From assembly GCA_934597345.1 (NCBI GenBank), contig CAKTRJ010000003.1, forward strand, positions 1-64,000: a stretch of DNA of 64,000 bases. Reading direction: 5' to 3'. This document shows positions 40,786-49,175 of the stretch, in pieces (the first letter of the stretch is position 1; every line of letters starts with the position of its first letter). The position numbers and the translations under genes are program-made. This DNA is from an uncultured Oscillospiraceae bacterium. GTDB lineage: Bacteria > Bacillota > Clostridia > Oscillospirales > Oscillospiraceae. The notes beneath the pieces were generated by a model, which saw only the letters and a program-made list of their open reading frames with translations, was not told where the DNA came from and did not search any database.

Positions 40786-41843
40786 ATCATCTGGAACATA
40801 TCGCCGCCCATCTGGGCGAGCTGGACGCCATGCTGCTGACCAGCGAGGCCAATTGCTACTACGCCGCCGGTTTTATGGGCGAGGGCGTGGCACTGGTGAC
40901 TCGCAAAGGCAGCTGGTATTTTACCGACAGCCGCTATACCGAAGCGGCGGAGAAGGCCATCGGCGGCGCTGCCGTCATCGGTGAGATCCGTCGGGACAAG
41001 CCGTTTTCCGCGCTGATCAACGATGCGCTGGCCCAGACCGGCGCACAGAAGGTGGGCTTTGAGGAGCAGCGCATGACCGTGGCGGAGCACACGGCATACA
41101 CGGAGAAGCTGCACTGCACGCTGGTACCGGCCTATGGGGTGATGACGGCGCTGCGGGGCAGCAAGGACGAGGAGGAACTGGCCACGATGACCGCCGCCCA
41201 GCGGATCGCGGAGGGTGCGCTGGAGCAGATCTGCAAGGAGATCCGGCCCGGCATGACCGAGAAGGAGATCGCCGCCCGTCTGAACTACCTGATGGTGTCT
41301 GCCGGGGCGGAAAAGACCTCTTTTGATACCATTGTGGCCTCCGGCCCCAACGGCTCCATGCCCCACGCTGTGCCCGGCATGCGTCAGGTGCAGCAGGGCG
41401 ACTTCATCACCATGGACTTCGGCTGCGTGTATAAGGGCTATTGCAGCGACATGACCCGCACCGTAGCGCTGGGCCAGCCCAGTGAGGAGATGGAGAAGGT
41501 CTATCATATCGTGCTGGAGGCCCAGCTGGCCGGTATCGCCGCCGCCAGGGCGGGTGTTACCGGCGCGGCCATCGACGCCGCGGCCCGCAAGGTCATCGAG
41601 GACGCGGGCTACGGCCCCTATTTCGGCCACAGCTTCGGCCACAGTCTGGGCATCGACATCCATGAATCCCCCAACGCCGCGCCCGGCAACGACAAGCCCA
41701 TGCCGGAGAACGCGGTGGTCAGCGCCGAGCCGGGCATCTATCTGCCCGGAAGGTTCGGCGTCCGCATCGAGGATGTGATGATACTGCGGCCCGACGGTGC
41801 GGAGATCATCACCAGAGCGCCCAAGGAACTTCTGGTACTGTAA
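40782..41843 (+). CDS. Xaa-Pro aminopeptidase (M24 family)
   Basis: A 353-residue cytosolic dimetal peptidase removing N-terminal residues before proline. N-terminal creatinase-like domain (1-125), then the pita-bread catalytic domain. Metal ligands are visible: Asp in MDFGCVYKGYCSDMTRT (two Asp), His in HSFGHSLGIDIHE, Glu in VSAEPGIYL and Glu in GVRIEDVMIL. The gene overlaps yqeG by ATGA. efp follows, as is common in Firmicutes. Confidence 0.93.
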   Translation: MNHLEHIAAHLGELDAMLLTSEANCYYAAGFMGEGVALVTRKGSWYFTDSRYTEAAEKAIGGAAVIGEIRRDKPFSALINDALAQTGAQKVGFEEQRMTVAEHTAYTEKLHCTLVPAYGVMTALRGSKDEEELATMTAAQRIAEGALEQICKEIRPGMTEKEIAARLNYLMVSAGAEKTSFDTIVASGPNGSMPHAVPGMRQVQQGDFITMDFGCVYKGYCSDMTRTVALGQPSEEMEKVYHIVLEAQLAGIAAARAGVTGAAIDAAARKVIEDAGYGPYFGHSFGHSLGIDIHESPNAAPGNDKPMPENAVVSAEPGIYLPGRFGVRIEDVMILRPDGAEIITRAPKELLVL

Positions 41844-41885
41844 GCAAATAATTTCGCTTTTTTGGCAAAAAATATGGCAAAGCCC

Positions 41886-41972
41886 TTGCCAAACCATACG
41901 GCATCATGTAAAATAGATAAGGCCATTTTTGGCGAATGTATATTTTATTCGAGGGAATGTTGATATTCCCTC
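41886..41972 (+). promoter_or_regulatory. Promoter and leader hairpin of efp
   Basis: TTGCCA (41886), 17 bases, TAAAAT (to 41914). In the leader, GAGGGAATgttgatATTCCCTC (41951-41972) forms an 8-bp hairpin 23 bases before the start codon, just upstream of the GGGAGGAAT ribosome-binding site. It may protect or modulate that site. Confidence 0.62.
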
Positions 41973-41994
41973 ATCATATGGGAGGAATATCAAT

Positions 41995-42561
41995 ATGGCA
42001 ACTATTACCGCCGGTGATTTCAGAAACGGCAAGACTTTCGAGATGGACGGCAAGATCATGCAGGTCGTGGAGTTCCAGCACGTCAAGCCCGGCAAGGGCG
42101 CGGCCTTCGTCCGTACCAAGATGCGCAACGTGGTGACCGGCGCTGTGACCGAGACCTCTTTCAACCCTACCGCCAAGTTTGAGGAAGCTTTCGTGGATCG
42201 CCGTGACATGGCGTACAGCTACAACGACGGCGACCTGTACTACTTCATGGATCAGGAGACCTTCGACATGGTGCCCCTGGGCAAGGATCTGCTGGGCGAC
42301 GCTTTCCGCTTCATCACCGAGAATACCGTCTGCAAGGTGCTGAGCTATAAGGGTAATGTGTTCGGTCTGGAGTGCCCCAACTTCATGGATCTGGAGGTCA
42401 CCGAGACCGAGCCCGGTCTGGCAGGCAACACCGCCACCAACACCCTGAAGCCCGCCACCGTGGAGACCGGCGCCGAGGTGAAGGTGCCCCTGTTCATCAA
42501 CATCGGTGACAAGATCACCATCGACACCCGCACCGGCGAGTATATCGGCCGCTGCAAGTAA
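41995..42561 (+). CDS. efp: Translation elongation factor P
   Basis: A 188-residue factor that rescues ribosomes stalled at polyproline stretches. The three-domain order is intact: KOW-like N-terminal domain with [14 protein letters not shown] (loop Lys at residue 34 region), OB domain, and C-terminal [16 protein letters not shown]. The start ATG has GGGAGGAAT 7 bases upstream; a longer frame starts in the leader. A zinc-ribbon gene follows by 44 bp. Confidence 0.97.
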   Translation: MATITAGDFRNGKTFEMDGKIMQVVEFQHVKPGKGAAFVRTKMRNVVTGAVTETSFNPTAKFEEAFVDRRDMAYSYNDGDLYYFMDQETFDMVPLGKDLLGDAFRFITENTVCKVLSYKGNVFGLECPNFMDLEVTETEPGLAGNTATNTLKPATVETGAEVKVPLFINIGDKITIDTRTGEYIGRCK

Positions 42562-42605
42562 TTTCATCCGTAGCAACCAACCGACCGTAAAGAAAGGAGC
42601 CGAAT

Positions 42606-43040
42606 ATGGGTATTTCTGAGAAGGTAGCATACCTGAAGGGCCTGGCCGAGGGTCTGGCGCTGGATACCGAGAGCAAGGAAGGCAAGCTGATCGCCGCCAT
42701 CATCGACGTGCTGGACAACATGGCCGACGAGATCGCTGACATGCAGGACGAGATGGTGGACATCGAGGACGGTCTGGATGCCGTCAGCGACGACCTCAGC
42801 GAGGTGGAGGAGTCCCTCTACGAGCTGGACGACGAGGACGAGGAAGAGTGGGACGATGAGGACGAGGATGAAGAGTGCTTCATGACCACCTGCCCCGAGT
42901 GTGAAGAGGAAGTCTATTTCGACGAAACCGTTCTGGAGGACGGCGAGGTGGTGTGCCCCAACTGCGGCACCAAGCTGGAGTTTGATCTCAGCGACCTGGC
43001 CAACGCCCTGAACGAGGCTGCCGAAGAGGACGACGAGTAA
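42606..43040 (+). CDS. CD1247-like acidic zinc-ribbon protein
   Basis: A 144-residue very acidic protein. The N-terminal helix region SEKVAYLKGLAEGLALD (residues 4-20) is the hallmark of the clostridial CD1247 family. Next come a helical coiled region and an Asp/Glu-only stretch (about 76-95), then a zinc ribbon with CPEC and CPNC pairs (about 98 and 119) and an acidic tail. Function is unknown; a role in transcription has been suggested only by its RpoE/delta-like acidity. It commonly follows efp in Clostridia. Confidence 0.85.
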   Translation: MGISEKVAYLKGLAEGLALDTESKEGKLIAAIIDVLDNMADEIADMQDEMVDIEDGLDAVSDDLSEVEESLYELDDEDEEEWDDEDEDEECFMTTCPECEEEVYFDETVLEDGEVVCPNCGTKLEFDLSDLANALNEAAEEDDE

Positions 43041-43044
43041 AATA

Positions 43045-43077
43045 AAAAAGGAAGGGCCGTGGCCCTTCCTTTTTTTG
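43045..43077 (+). terminator. Intrinsic terminator after the zinc-ribbon gene
   Basis: AAAAAAGGAAGGGCC gt GGCCCTTCCTTTTTT: a perfect stem ending in seven T. Confidence 0.9.
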
Positions 43078-43124
43078 TGAAGCGTGAAAAACTGAGGTAT
43101 GCCGCCGCTGGCGGCATGATGGGG

Positions 43125-43152
43125 AAAGAGAGAGCCTTTCGGCTCTCTCTTC
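43125..43152 (-). terminator. Probable terminator of XRE paralog 2
   Basis: AAAGAGAGAGCC tttc GGCTCTCTCTT directly abuts the stop codon of the minus-strand gene. On the minus strand the stem is followed only by TTTCCCC, so it is a weak terminator. A GCCGCcgctGGCGGC hairpin lies just beyond (43100-43116). Confidence 0.55.
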
Positions 43153-44127
43153 TTATGTATCGCGGGAAATCAGGGTGTCGGCGTTGCAGTCGTAGGCCAG
43201 TTTATAGACGGTTCCATCGGGGGCGGTGTAGGTCAGACGCAGGGTGTGGCCGCCGAACTGGAAGGTCCCCACCTGGAGCGTACCGCTTTCGGTGTCGCAG
43301 TCCGGGGGCACCAGACCGCTCCCCGCCAACAGTTGGCGAATACGGGCACCCATCTCCGGGCGGACGGCAGTCAGGCGGGTCTCCTTGAAATCCGTAAAGT
43401 TCCAGAGGGAGAACTCGCTGCTGCGTTCCGCCGTCTGAGAATCAGTGACGGCCACGGCGTATGCGCCGTCGGCGGACCAGTAGAAGCAGCGGAAGGTATC
43501 GCCCTTCTCCGAAGCGAGGCTGACATAGGTCTTTTGACTCTCGTCATCCACCAGATAATACCGGCCCTTCCAGGCCCGCACCAGCACCTGATCGTCGCTG
43601 AACAAGCTGGCGGGATAGGCCTCGATGCTGATGGTCTCGTCGATGGGTGAATGCTGGCGTTTGAAAATGTTGTAGGTCTCTCCAATGCGCTGGTTGTAGA
43701 TCAGGAAACCGCCATAGGCTGCAAAAGCCAGCACAGCAAAGAGGATAACGCCGGCCAGAATACGGCGAATCAGCCTTTTCTTTCGCTGGTTGAGATTTTC
43801 CCGGGAAATATCCAGCACCGCCTGCACGGCGGGGGACGCTGTTTCCGGCATGGGTGGCTCCGGAGTGACGAGCTCCGGAACGGGGGTGATGTCAGGTTTC
43901 AAAAGCTCCTCCTTTTCTGCGGCGCGACAGGTCAGCAGGTCATCCACACGCAGGCCGAAGGCCGCCGCCAGCGGCTGCAAAAGGGTCACGTCGGGGTAGC
44001 TGAGCCCGCGTTCCCATTTGCTGACGGCTTTGTCGGTAACGTGCAGCGTCTGGGCCAGCTGCTGCTGGGTCAGCCTCTGCCGCTTTCGGTTTTCGGCGAT
44101 GAAAGCGCCGAGCTGTTGTTTGTCCAA
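43153..44127 (-). CDS. Membrane-anchored XRE-family regulator with extracytoplasmic domain (paralog 2)
   Basis: A 324-residue protein with the layout of the gene at 25436-26386: helix-turn-helix LTQQQLAQTLHVTDKAVSKWERG in the first 60 residues, a Pro/Glu-rich linker, one membrane segment (about 125-147) and an external domain of about 180 residues ending in YDCNADTLIS. I place the start at a TTG (44127): GAGGTGATCACT lies just before it, the same arrangement precedes paralog 1, and the N-termini then align (LDKQQLGAFIAENRK with MDREMLGRFIAQRRK). An ATG seven codons upstream lacks a binding site. Signal and targets are unknown. Confidence 0.8.
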   Translation of the reverse strand: MDKQQLGAFIAENRKRQRLTQQQLAQTLHVTDKAVSKWERGLSYPDVTLLQPLAAAFGLRVDDLLTCRAAEKEELLKPDITPVPELVTPEPPMPETASPAVQAVLDISRENLNQRKKRLIRRILAGVILFAVLAFAAYGGFLIYNQRIGETYNIFKRQHSPIDETISIEAYPASLFSDDQVLVRAWKGRYYLVDDESQKTYVSLASEKGDTFRCFYWSADGAYAVAVTDSQTAERSSEFSLWNFTDFKETRLTAVRPEMGARIRQLLAGSGLVPPDCDTESGTLQVGTFQFGGHTLRLTYTAPDGTVYKLAYDCNADTLISRDT

Positions 44128-44225
44128 AGTGATCACCTCGCCATCCATTGTACCAGACAGGGCGGAAAATGCAACCGACCAGCGGTTTAGCCTCCGCAGA
44201 ATACCGAATTATGTGGGAGAAACGG

Positions 44226-44253
44226 TTGCGAAATGTTAAATTTGTGCTATAAT
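44226..44253 (+). promoter_or_regulatory. Promoter of pncB
   Basis: TTGCGA, 16 bases, TATAAT, with an extended -10 (TGCTATAAT), 75 bases before the pncB start. Confidence 0.65.
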
Positions 44254-44327
44254 AATTAGATACTCTGCGCTTCACGGGGCGACAGCGCCCGCTGAGGTAT
44301 TATTGAGAATTTGAGGTTTAACAGGAA

Positions 44328-45779
44328 ATGAATACTGCTGAAAAGCTGAACATGACCATGCTGTGCGACTTTTATGAGCTGACCATGGGCAACGGATACT
44401 TCCGCAACGGTTATAAGGATCGCATCACCTACTTCGATGTGTTCTTCCGCAAGGTACCCGATCAGGGCGGCTTCGCCATCGCCGCGGGTCTGGAGCAGCT
44501 GATCGACTACATTGAAAACCTGCACTTCAGCGAGGAGGACATCGCCTACCTCCGCGGCCGGAACCTGTTCTGCGAGGAGTTTCTGGACTATCTGAAGGAC
44601 TTCCGCTTTACCGGCGATATCTACGCCATCCCTGAGGGAACCCCCGTGTTCCCCCGCGAGCCGCTGGTGGTGGTGCGCGCCCCGTCCATCGAGGCCCAGC
44701 TGATCGAGACCTTCACGCTGCTGACTATCAACCACCAGAGCCTGATCGCCACCAAGGCCAACCGCATCTGCCACGCCGCCAACGGCCGCACGGTGCTGGA
44801 GTTCGGCTCCCGCCGCGCCCAGGGCGCGGATGCGGCCATCATCGGTGCGCGGGCTGCGTACATCGGCGGCTGCGCCGGTACGGCCTGCACCATCTCTGAC
44901 CAGCTGTACGGTGTGCCTGCCGGCGGCACCATGGCCCATGCCTGGGTGCAGATGTTTGACACCGAGTATGAGGCTTTCAAGACCTATTGCGAGACGTATC
45001 CCACCAACGCCACGCTGCTGGTGGATACCTACAACACTCTGAAATCCGGCGTGCCCAACGCCATCCGCGCCTTTAATGAGGTGCTGCGGCCCATGGGTAT
45101 CAGCAAGTGCGGCATCCGCCTGGACAGCGGTGACATGGCCTATCTCAGCCAGAAGGCCCGCAAGATGCTGGACGAGGCCGGCTGGCCGGAGTGCCAGATC
45201 AGCGTGTCCAACTCCCTGGACGAGCGGCTGATCCAGAACCTGTTTTTGCAGGGCGCCCAGATCGACATGTTCGGCGTGGGCGAGCGGATGATCACCGCCA
45301 AGAGCGAGCCGGTGTTCGGCGGCGTGTATAAGCTGACCGCCGTGGAGAACGAAAAGGGCGAGATCATCCCCAAGATCAAGTGCAGCGAGAATGTGGAGAA
45401 GATCACCATCCCCCACTTCAAGAAGGTGTACCGCCTGTACAACAAGGACAACGGCAAGGCCATCGCCGATTACATGACCGTTCATGACGAGGTGGTGGAC
45501 GAGAACGAACCGCTGATGCTGTTCGACCCCTACGCCACCTGGAAAACCAAGAACGTCTGCAATTTCCAGGCCCGCGAGCTGCTGGTGCCGGTGTTCCTGA
45601 ACGGCAAGAAGGTGTATGAATCCCCGGCCCTGAAGGACATCCAGACCTACTGTAAGCAGCAGGTGAATACCCTGTGGGACGAGATCAAGCGCTTTGATAA
45701 CCCCCAGACCTACTATGTGGACCTGAGCCAGAAGCTGTGGGACATCCAGCAGGAACTGCTGCGGAAGAACCGGAACTGA
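44328..45779 (+). CDS. pncB: Nicotinate phosphoribosyltransferase PncB
   Basis: Converts nicotinate, PRPP and ATP to nicotinate mononucleotide in NAD salvage; 483 residues. Motifs are MLCDFYELTMGNGY at the start, YFDVFFRKVPDQGGFAI, the phosphoribosyl-site EFGSRRAQG near residue 162, RLDSGDMAYLS (near 265) and GVGERMITA. The gene stands alone with its own promoter. Confidence 0.96.
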   Translation: MNTAEKLNMTMLCDFYELTMGNGYFRNGYKDRITYFDVFFRKVPDQGGFAIAAGLEQLIDYIENLHFSEEDIAYLRGRNLFCEEFLDYLKDFRFTGDIYAIPEGTPVFPREPLVVVRAPSIEAQLIETFTLLTINHQSLIATKANRICHAANGRTVLEFGSRRAQGADAAIIGARAAYIGGCAGTACTISDQLYGVPAGGTMAHAWVQMFDTEYEAFKTYCETYPTNATLLVDTYNTLKSGVPNAIRAFNEVLRPMGISKCGIRLDSGDMAYLSQKARKMLDEAGWPECQISVSNSLDERLIQNLFLQGAQIDMFGVGERMITAKSEPVFGGVYKLTAVENEKGEIIPKIKCSENVEKITIPHFKKVYRLYNKDNGKAIADYMTVHDEVVDENEPLMLFDPYATWKTKNVCNFQARELLVPVFLNGKKVYESPALKDIQTYCKQQVNTLWDEIKRFDNPQTYYVDLSQKLWDIQQELLRKNRN

Positions 45780-45817
45780 GCGGAGTGCATAAACCACTGT
45801 ACCATCGTTGTTTCTCC

Positions 45818-45910
45818 GTAGGGGCGGACGACTCTGTCAGCCCGCACACAATAAACACAAGCGCCGTCGACAGGGCCGATGTAGGCATTGGCCCCTTACG
45901 CAATCCCCTC
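45818..45910. repeat. GTAGGGGC/CCCCTTAC repeat pair
   Basis: A right-pointing module GTAGGGGCGGACGACTC...AGCCCGC with an ACAATAAACA tail, then a left-pointing module GCGCCGTCGACAGGGCC...GGCCCCTTAC. Both belong to the family of the array at 34759-34949, where the tail ACAATAAACGA also follows a module. The array begins 38 bp after the pncB stop. Confidence 0.7.
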
Positions 45911-45950
45911 GTCAACCGGTCCGTAAGCTGCCTGGCCCTGTTGTGGTACC

Positions 45951-45988
45951 CAAAATTTCGCTGCGGCATGTAAGCCGCCGAAATTTTG
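45951..45988. repeat. Hairpin before the cardiolipin synthase gene
   Basis: CAAAATTTCG...CGAAATTTTG with an inner GCGGCatgtaaGCCGC stem. No T-run follows, so it may be another repeat-derived palindrome. The rest of 45989-46060 shows only the ribosome-binding site of the next gene. Confidence 0.6.
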
Positions 45989-46060
45989 ACCACGGCCACT
46001 CGCTCACCTCGCTTTATCTGCCACAGGCAGCGCTCGGATTGCTCCCCCGAAAGGAGACCT

Positions 46061-47614
46061 ATGAAGAAGTACCGGATACAACAGAAAACGGAACGCCGGA
46101 TCGGCGCGGGATTGCGTCTTGTGCTGGTGGCGGTGCTGCTGCTGGCCCAGATCGCGCTGGTGATCGGCCTGTCAAAGCTTTTGCAGCAGCGGATGGCCGT
46201 GGCCTATACGCTGCTGGAGGTCGTGGCACTGTTCAATGCCGTGCGGGTTTATACCCGTCCGGGAAGCAGCAGCTATAAGATCGGCTGGATCCTGCTGATT
46301 TTGGCGGTGCCTGTGGCGGGACTGATCCTCTATTGGCTGTGGAACGGCGAGAGCAACGCCAAGCGCCTGTCGCTGAAAAAAGCCGCAGTCCCGGCGGAGA
46401 GTGCCGCCCAGACGGAGCAGTGCGCCGCCGCCATGGCGGCGCTGCGGCAGGATTTGCCGGAGTGGAGCCGTCTGGCGGAGTATATGGCCCGGCAGAGCTT
46501 TCCGGTGTATCGCGGTACCGAGACGGTGTATCTGGAGACCGGTGAGGTATATCTCAACGACCTGCTGGACCATATGGAGCAGGCGGAACGGTTCATCTTT
46601 CTGGAGTATTATATCGTGGCCCGGGGCGATATCTTTGACCGGATGCTGGCCATCTTCCGCCGCAAGCGGGCGGAAGGTGTGGAGATCCACTTCCTCTTTG
46701 ATGATTTCGGCAGCATGATGCGTCTGGGCAATGAGGAACTGGCCGCATTGCAGGAGATCGGCGTGGAGATCATGATCTTCAATCCGGTACACCAGTATGT
46801 GAACCGGCTGTACTTCAACTACCGCGACCACCGGAAAATCGCCTGCATCGACGGCGAGGTGGCCTATACCGGCGGCGCCAATCTGGCGGACGAGTACGCC
46901 AATCTCATGGAGCGCTTCGGCTACTGGAAGGACTGCGGTGTGCGCCTGACAGGAGAGGGTGCGTGGACACTGACCCGGGAGTTTATCTATCTGTGGGAGC
47001 GCATGGGCGGCGAGTTGGATTATGACTATGATTTTTACCGGCCCCGTTTTGCCGCAAAGGATGCGGGCTTTGTTCAGCCCTTTGTGGACGGGCCGGACAA
47101 CAATCCCGTCAATACCGCCGAGGATGCCTTTTTGCAGCTGATCTCCGGTGCGCGGGAGACGCTGACCATCACCACGCCGTATCTGGCCATCGACGAGCCC
47201 ATGATGCGCGCACTGTGTCTGGCAGCGGACTGCGGCGTAAGAACGCAGCTGCTGATGCCCGGCATCCCCGACCACAAGTTTGCCTATCTGGTGGCCCAGA
47301 GCTACTGGGGTGAACTGATGCGTCACGGCGTGGAGATCTACACCTTTACGCCGGGACTGCTGCACGGCAAGACGGTGCTGGCGGACGGTAAAGTGGCTTT
47401 CGTCGGCTCGGTGAATATGGATTACCGCAGCTTCCAGCTGCATTTCGAGTGCGGCACGCTGCTGTACGGCACGGCGGTGTCCCGGCCATTGGCGGAGGAT
47501 ATGGCACGGATCATGGCCACCGGCCAGCGGGTGACCATGGCCCGGTGGAAGAGCCGCCCCTGGTATCAAAAGGCGCTGGGTACGCTGCTGCGGCTGTTTG
47601 CCATGTGGATGTGA
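46061..47614 (+). CDS. cls: Cardiolipin synthase (phospholipase D superfamily)
   Basis: Condenses two phosphatidylglycerols to cardiolipin; 517 residues. Two N-terminal membrane segments (about 15-40 and 60-92) precede two PLD domains. The catalytic HxK motifs are in RDHRKIACIDG (near 258) and LLHGKTVLADGKVAFVGSVNMD (near 433; split LLHGKTVLADG and FVGSVNMDYRS). GAAAGGAGACCT precedes the ATG at 46061; the frame is open further but only over repeat sequence. A small membrane protein gene follows by 24 bp. Confidence 0.93.
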   Translation: MKKYRIQQKTERRIGAGLRLVLVAVLLLAQIALVIGLSKLLQQRMAVAYTLLEVVALFNAVRVYTRPGSSSYKIGWILLILAVPVAGLILYWLWNGESNAKRLSLKKAAVPAESAAQTEQCAAAMAALRQDLPEWSRLAEYMARQSFPVYRGTETVYLETGEVYLNDLLDHMEQAERFIFLEYYIVARGDIFDRMLAIFRRKRAEGVEIHFLFDDFGSMMRLGNEELAALQEIGVEIMIFNPVHQYVNRLYFNYRDHRKIACIDGEVAYTGGANLADEYANLMERFGYWKDCGVRLTGEGAWTLTREFIYLWERMGGELDYDYDFYRPRFAAKDAGFVQPFVDGPDNNPVNTAEDAFLQLISGARETLTITTPYLAIDEPMMRALCLAADCGVRTQLLMPGIPDHKFAYLVAQSYWGELMRHGVEIYTFTPGLLHGKTVLADGKVAFVGSVNMDYRSFQLHFECGTLLYGTAVSRPLAEDMARIMATGQRVTMARWKSRPWYQKALGTLLRLFAMWM

Positions 47615-47638
47615 GCTTTTCTGATATGAGGTAGCGCT

Positions 47639-48235
47639 ATGAAACTGTTGGAACCGAAATACCGTAAGCTGATGCGTATGCTGGCCATCCCGGCGGCGCT
47701 GATCTTTGTGCTGGCCATTGTGGCCATGGCCACAGGCGCCATGGCCCTGTCTTACGGCGGCGTGGCCGTGGATGACGCCGGGCGGCTGTATCTGGGCCGG
47801 GGCGGAAAGATCGAGGTATACGAGGACGGCCAAAAGGTGAATGTCATCGCGCCCGAAGTGGACAAGAGCTTTGTGTTCACCATCCGGGAGGGGCAGCTGG
47901 TGCTGTCCACCGGTAAGGTGGTGACCACACTTGACCTTCAGGGAAACGCCGTTGGCAGCAAGACCGACGAGGGCGGCGCGGTGTACAAGGAGCTGAAGCC
48001 CCTGCGCCGCAGCTTTACCGCCGCCGACGGCACGACATACACCCTGCGCCATGAGATGCTGGCGGCACAGGTGACGGCGGAGGACGGCACGGTGCTGTAC
48101 AGCGAGCCGGGCTGGGCCAATGCCCTCAAGCCGCTGCTGGCGCTGGCGGGCCTGTATGTGATCTTCGCCGCCGGATATATCGCCCTGGACCGCTTTGCCA
48201 CGCTGGAGGCCACCGGCCATCTGGATCAGGTGTAA
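47639..48235 (+). CDS. Unknown membrane protein downstream of cls
   Basis: A 198-residue protein that I do not recognise. One membrane segment near the N-terminus (about 16-38), an extracytoplasmic stretch of about 120 residues with repeating beta-strand phrases (DDAGRLYLGRGGKIEVYEDG, AADGTTYTLRHE, AEDGTVLYSEPG) that resemble one or two beta-propeller blades, and a second membrane segment (about 162-183). It probably shares the cls transcript. No catalytic motif is seen. Confidence 0.62.
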   Translation: MKLLEPKYRKLMRMLAIPAALIFVLAIVAMATGAMALSYGGVAVDDAGRLYLGRGGKIEVYEDGQKVNVIAPEVDKSFVFTIREGQLVLSTGKVVTTLDLQGNAVGSKTDEGGAVYKELKPLRRSFTAADGTTYTLRHEMLAAQVTAEDGTVLYSEPGWANALKPLLALAGLYVIFAAGYIALDRFATLEATGHLDQV

Positions 48236-48265
48236 AAAAGTGGCAAATTTTCCTGCTGACGCATA

Positions 48266-48294
48266 TTGACAAAATCCGACCGATATGCTATGAT
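48266..48294 (+). promoter_or_regulatory. Sigma-A promoter of the TPP riboswitch-thiT unit
   Basis: TTGACA, 17 bases, TATGAT, about 12 bases before the riboswitch. Confidence 0.78.
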
Positions 48295-48305
48295 TGCCCT
48301 ACAAT

Positions 48306-48402
48306 ACAAGGGGTGCTGGTGCAAGCCGGCTGAGATACAGCGTATCGCCGCTGTGATCCCTCGAACCTGATCCGGATAATGCCGGCGTAGGAATGTGGTC
48401 AT
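48306..48402 (+). promoter_or_regulatory. TPP riboswitch (THI element)
   Basis: The conserved order is complete: GGGGTGC..., GGCTGAGATAC, a short variable arm, GATCCCTCGAACCTGATCCG (thi box), GGATAATGCCGGCGTAGG. It is followed by an intrinsic terminator and then thiT, so it acts by thiamine-pyrophosphate-dependent termination. Confidence 0.97.
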
Positions 48403-48417
48403 AGTGAATGGTTTCTT

Positions 48418-48451
48418 TCACCGCATTGCATCGCCGCAATGCGGTGTTTTT
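48418..48451 (+). terminator. Terminator of the TPP riboswitch
   Basis: CACCGCATTGC atcgcc GCAATGCGGTG TTTTT between the aptamer and thiT; the regulatory terminator of the switch. Confidence 0.9.
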
Positions 48452-48496
48452 GAAAGCCGCCTCCGGACAGAATGTTTTCTTAGGAGGTAACAACAA

Positions 48497-49060
48497 ATGA
48501 ACAATCACATGAAGCTTCGTGCCCTGTGCGAGGGCGCTATCATGGTGGCGGCCGGTACGGCTCTCGGCTTTATCAAGCTGTTTGAGCTGCCTCAGGGCGG
48601 CAGCATCGGCATCGGCATGCTGCCCCTATTGTTCTACTGTGTGCGCTGGGGCTGGAAGGAAGGCCTGCTGGCGTCCTTTGCCTACGGCCTTTTGCAGCTG
48701 ATCTTTGACGGCGCCTATGCGTGGGGCTGGACCAGCATGCTGCTGGACTACATTCTGGCCTATGGCGTACTGGGCTTTGCGGGCCTCTTTGCCCACAAGA
48801 AGAGCGGCATCTTCACCGGTACGGTGGTGGGCTGTGTACTGCGTTTCATCGTCCACTTCATCAGCGGTATCACCATTTACCGCATCTATGAGCCGACCGT
48901 GCTCTTCAACACCACTTGGCTGAACCCCTATCTGTACTCCGCCGCCTACAACGGCAGCTATATGGGTATCGACATGGCCATCTGCCTGGTGATCTTTGCG
49001 GTGCTGTATAAGCCTTTGAAGAAGTACTTCATGGGCGAGGATCTGCTGGCCGCAAAATAA
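48497..49060 (+). CDS. thiT: Thiamine ECF transporter S component ThiT
   Basis: A 187-residue membrane protein with six hydrophobic segments. The family phrases GGSIGIGMLPLLFYCVRWG and QLIFDGAYAWGWTSMLLDYILAY (split LIFDGAYAWGW; LLDYILAYGVLGFAG) form the known thiamine-binding site. The TPP riboswitch upstream confirms the substrate. Like ribU, it depends on an EcfAAT module outside the window. AGGAGG precedes the ATG. Confidence 0.96.
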   Translation: MNNHMKLRALCEGAIMVAAGTALGFIKLFELPQGGSIGIGMLPLLFYCVRWGWKEGLLASFAYGLLQLIFDGAYAWGWTSMLLDYILAYGVLGFAGLFAHKKSGIFTGTVVGCVLRFIVHFISGITIYRIYEPTVLFNTTWLNPYLYSAAYNGSYMGIDMAICLVIFAVLYKPLKKYFMGEDLLAAK

Positions 49061-49119
49061 AAAGCTTTCTTCTGCTCTCTGCTTTGCGTTATTTGACGGT
49101 GTGTAACAAACATGTTGTC

Positions 49120-49156
49120 AACCGAAAAGCCCCGCCGTAAGGCGGGGCTTTTCGGT
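49120..49156. terminator. Bidirectional terminator between thiT and the SGNH hydrolase
   Basis: AACCGAAAAGCCCCGCC gtaa GGCGGGGCTTTTCGGTT: a perfect 17-bp stem with a tetraloop between convergent genes. Confidence 0.88.
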
Positions 49157-49175
49157 TATGTGGATAGGCGGCGGG

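Noticed and set aside
45986-46060. A 25-residue N-terminal extension of cardiolipin synthase.
   Set aside because: It runs over a hairpin and repeat-derived sequence, while GAAAGGAGACCT marks the ATG at 46061.
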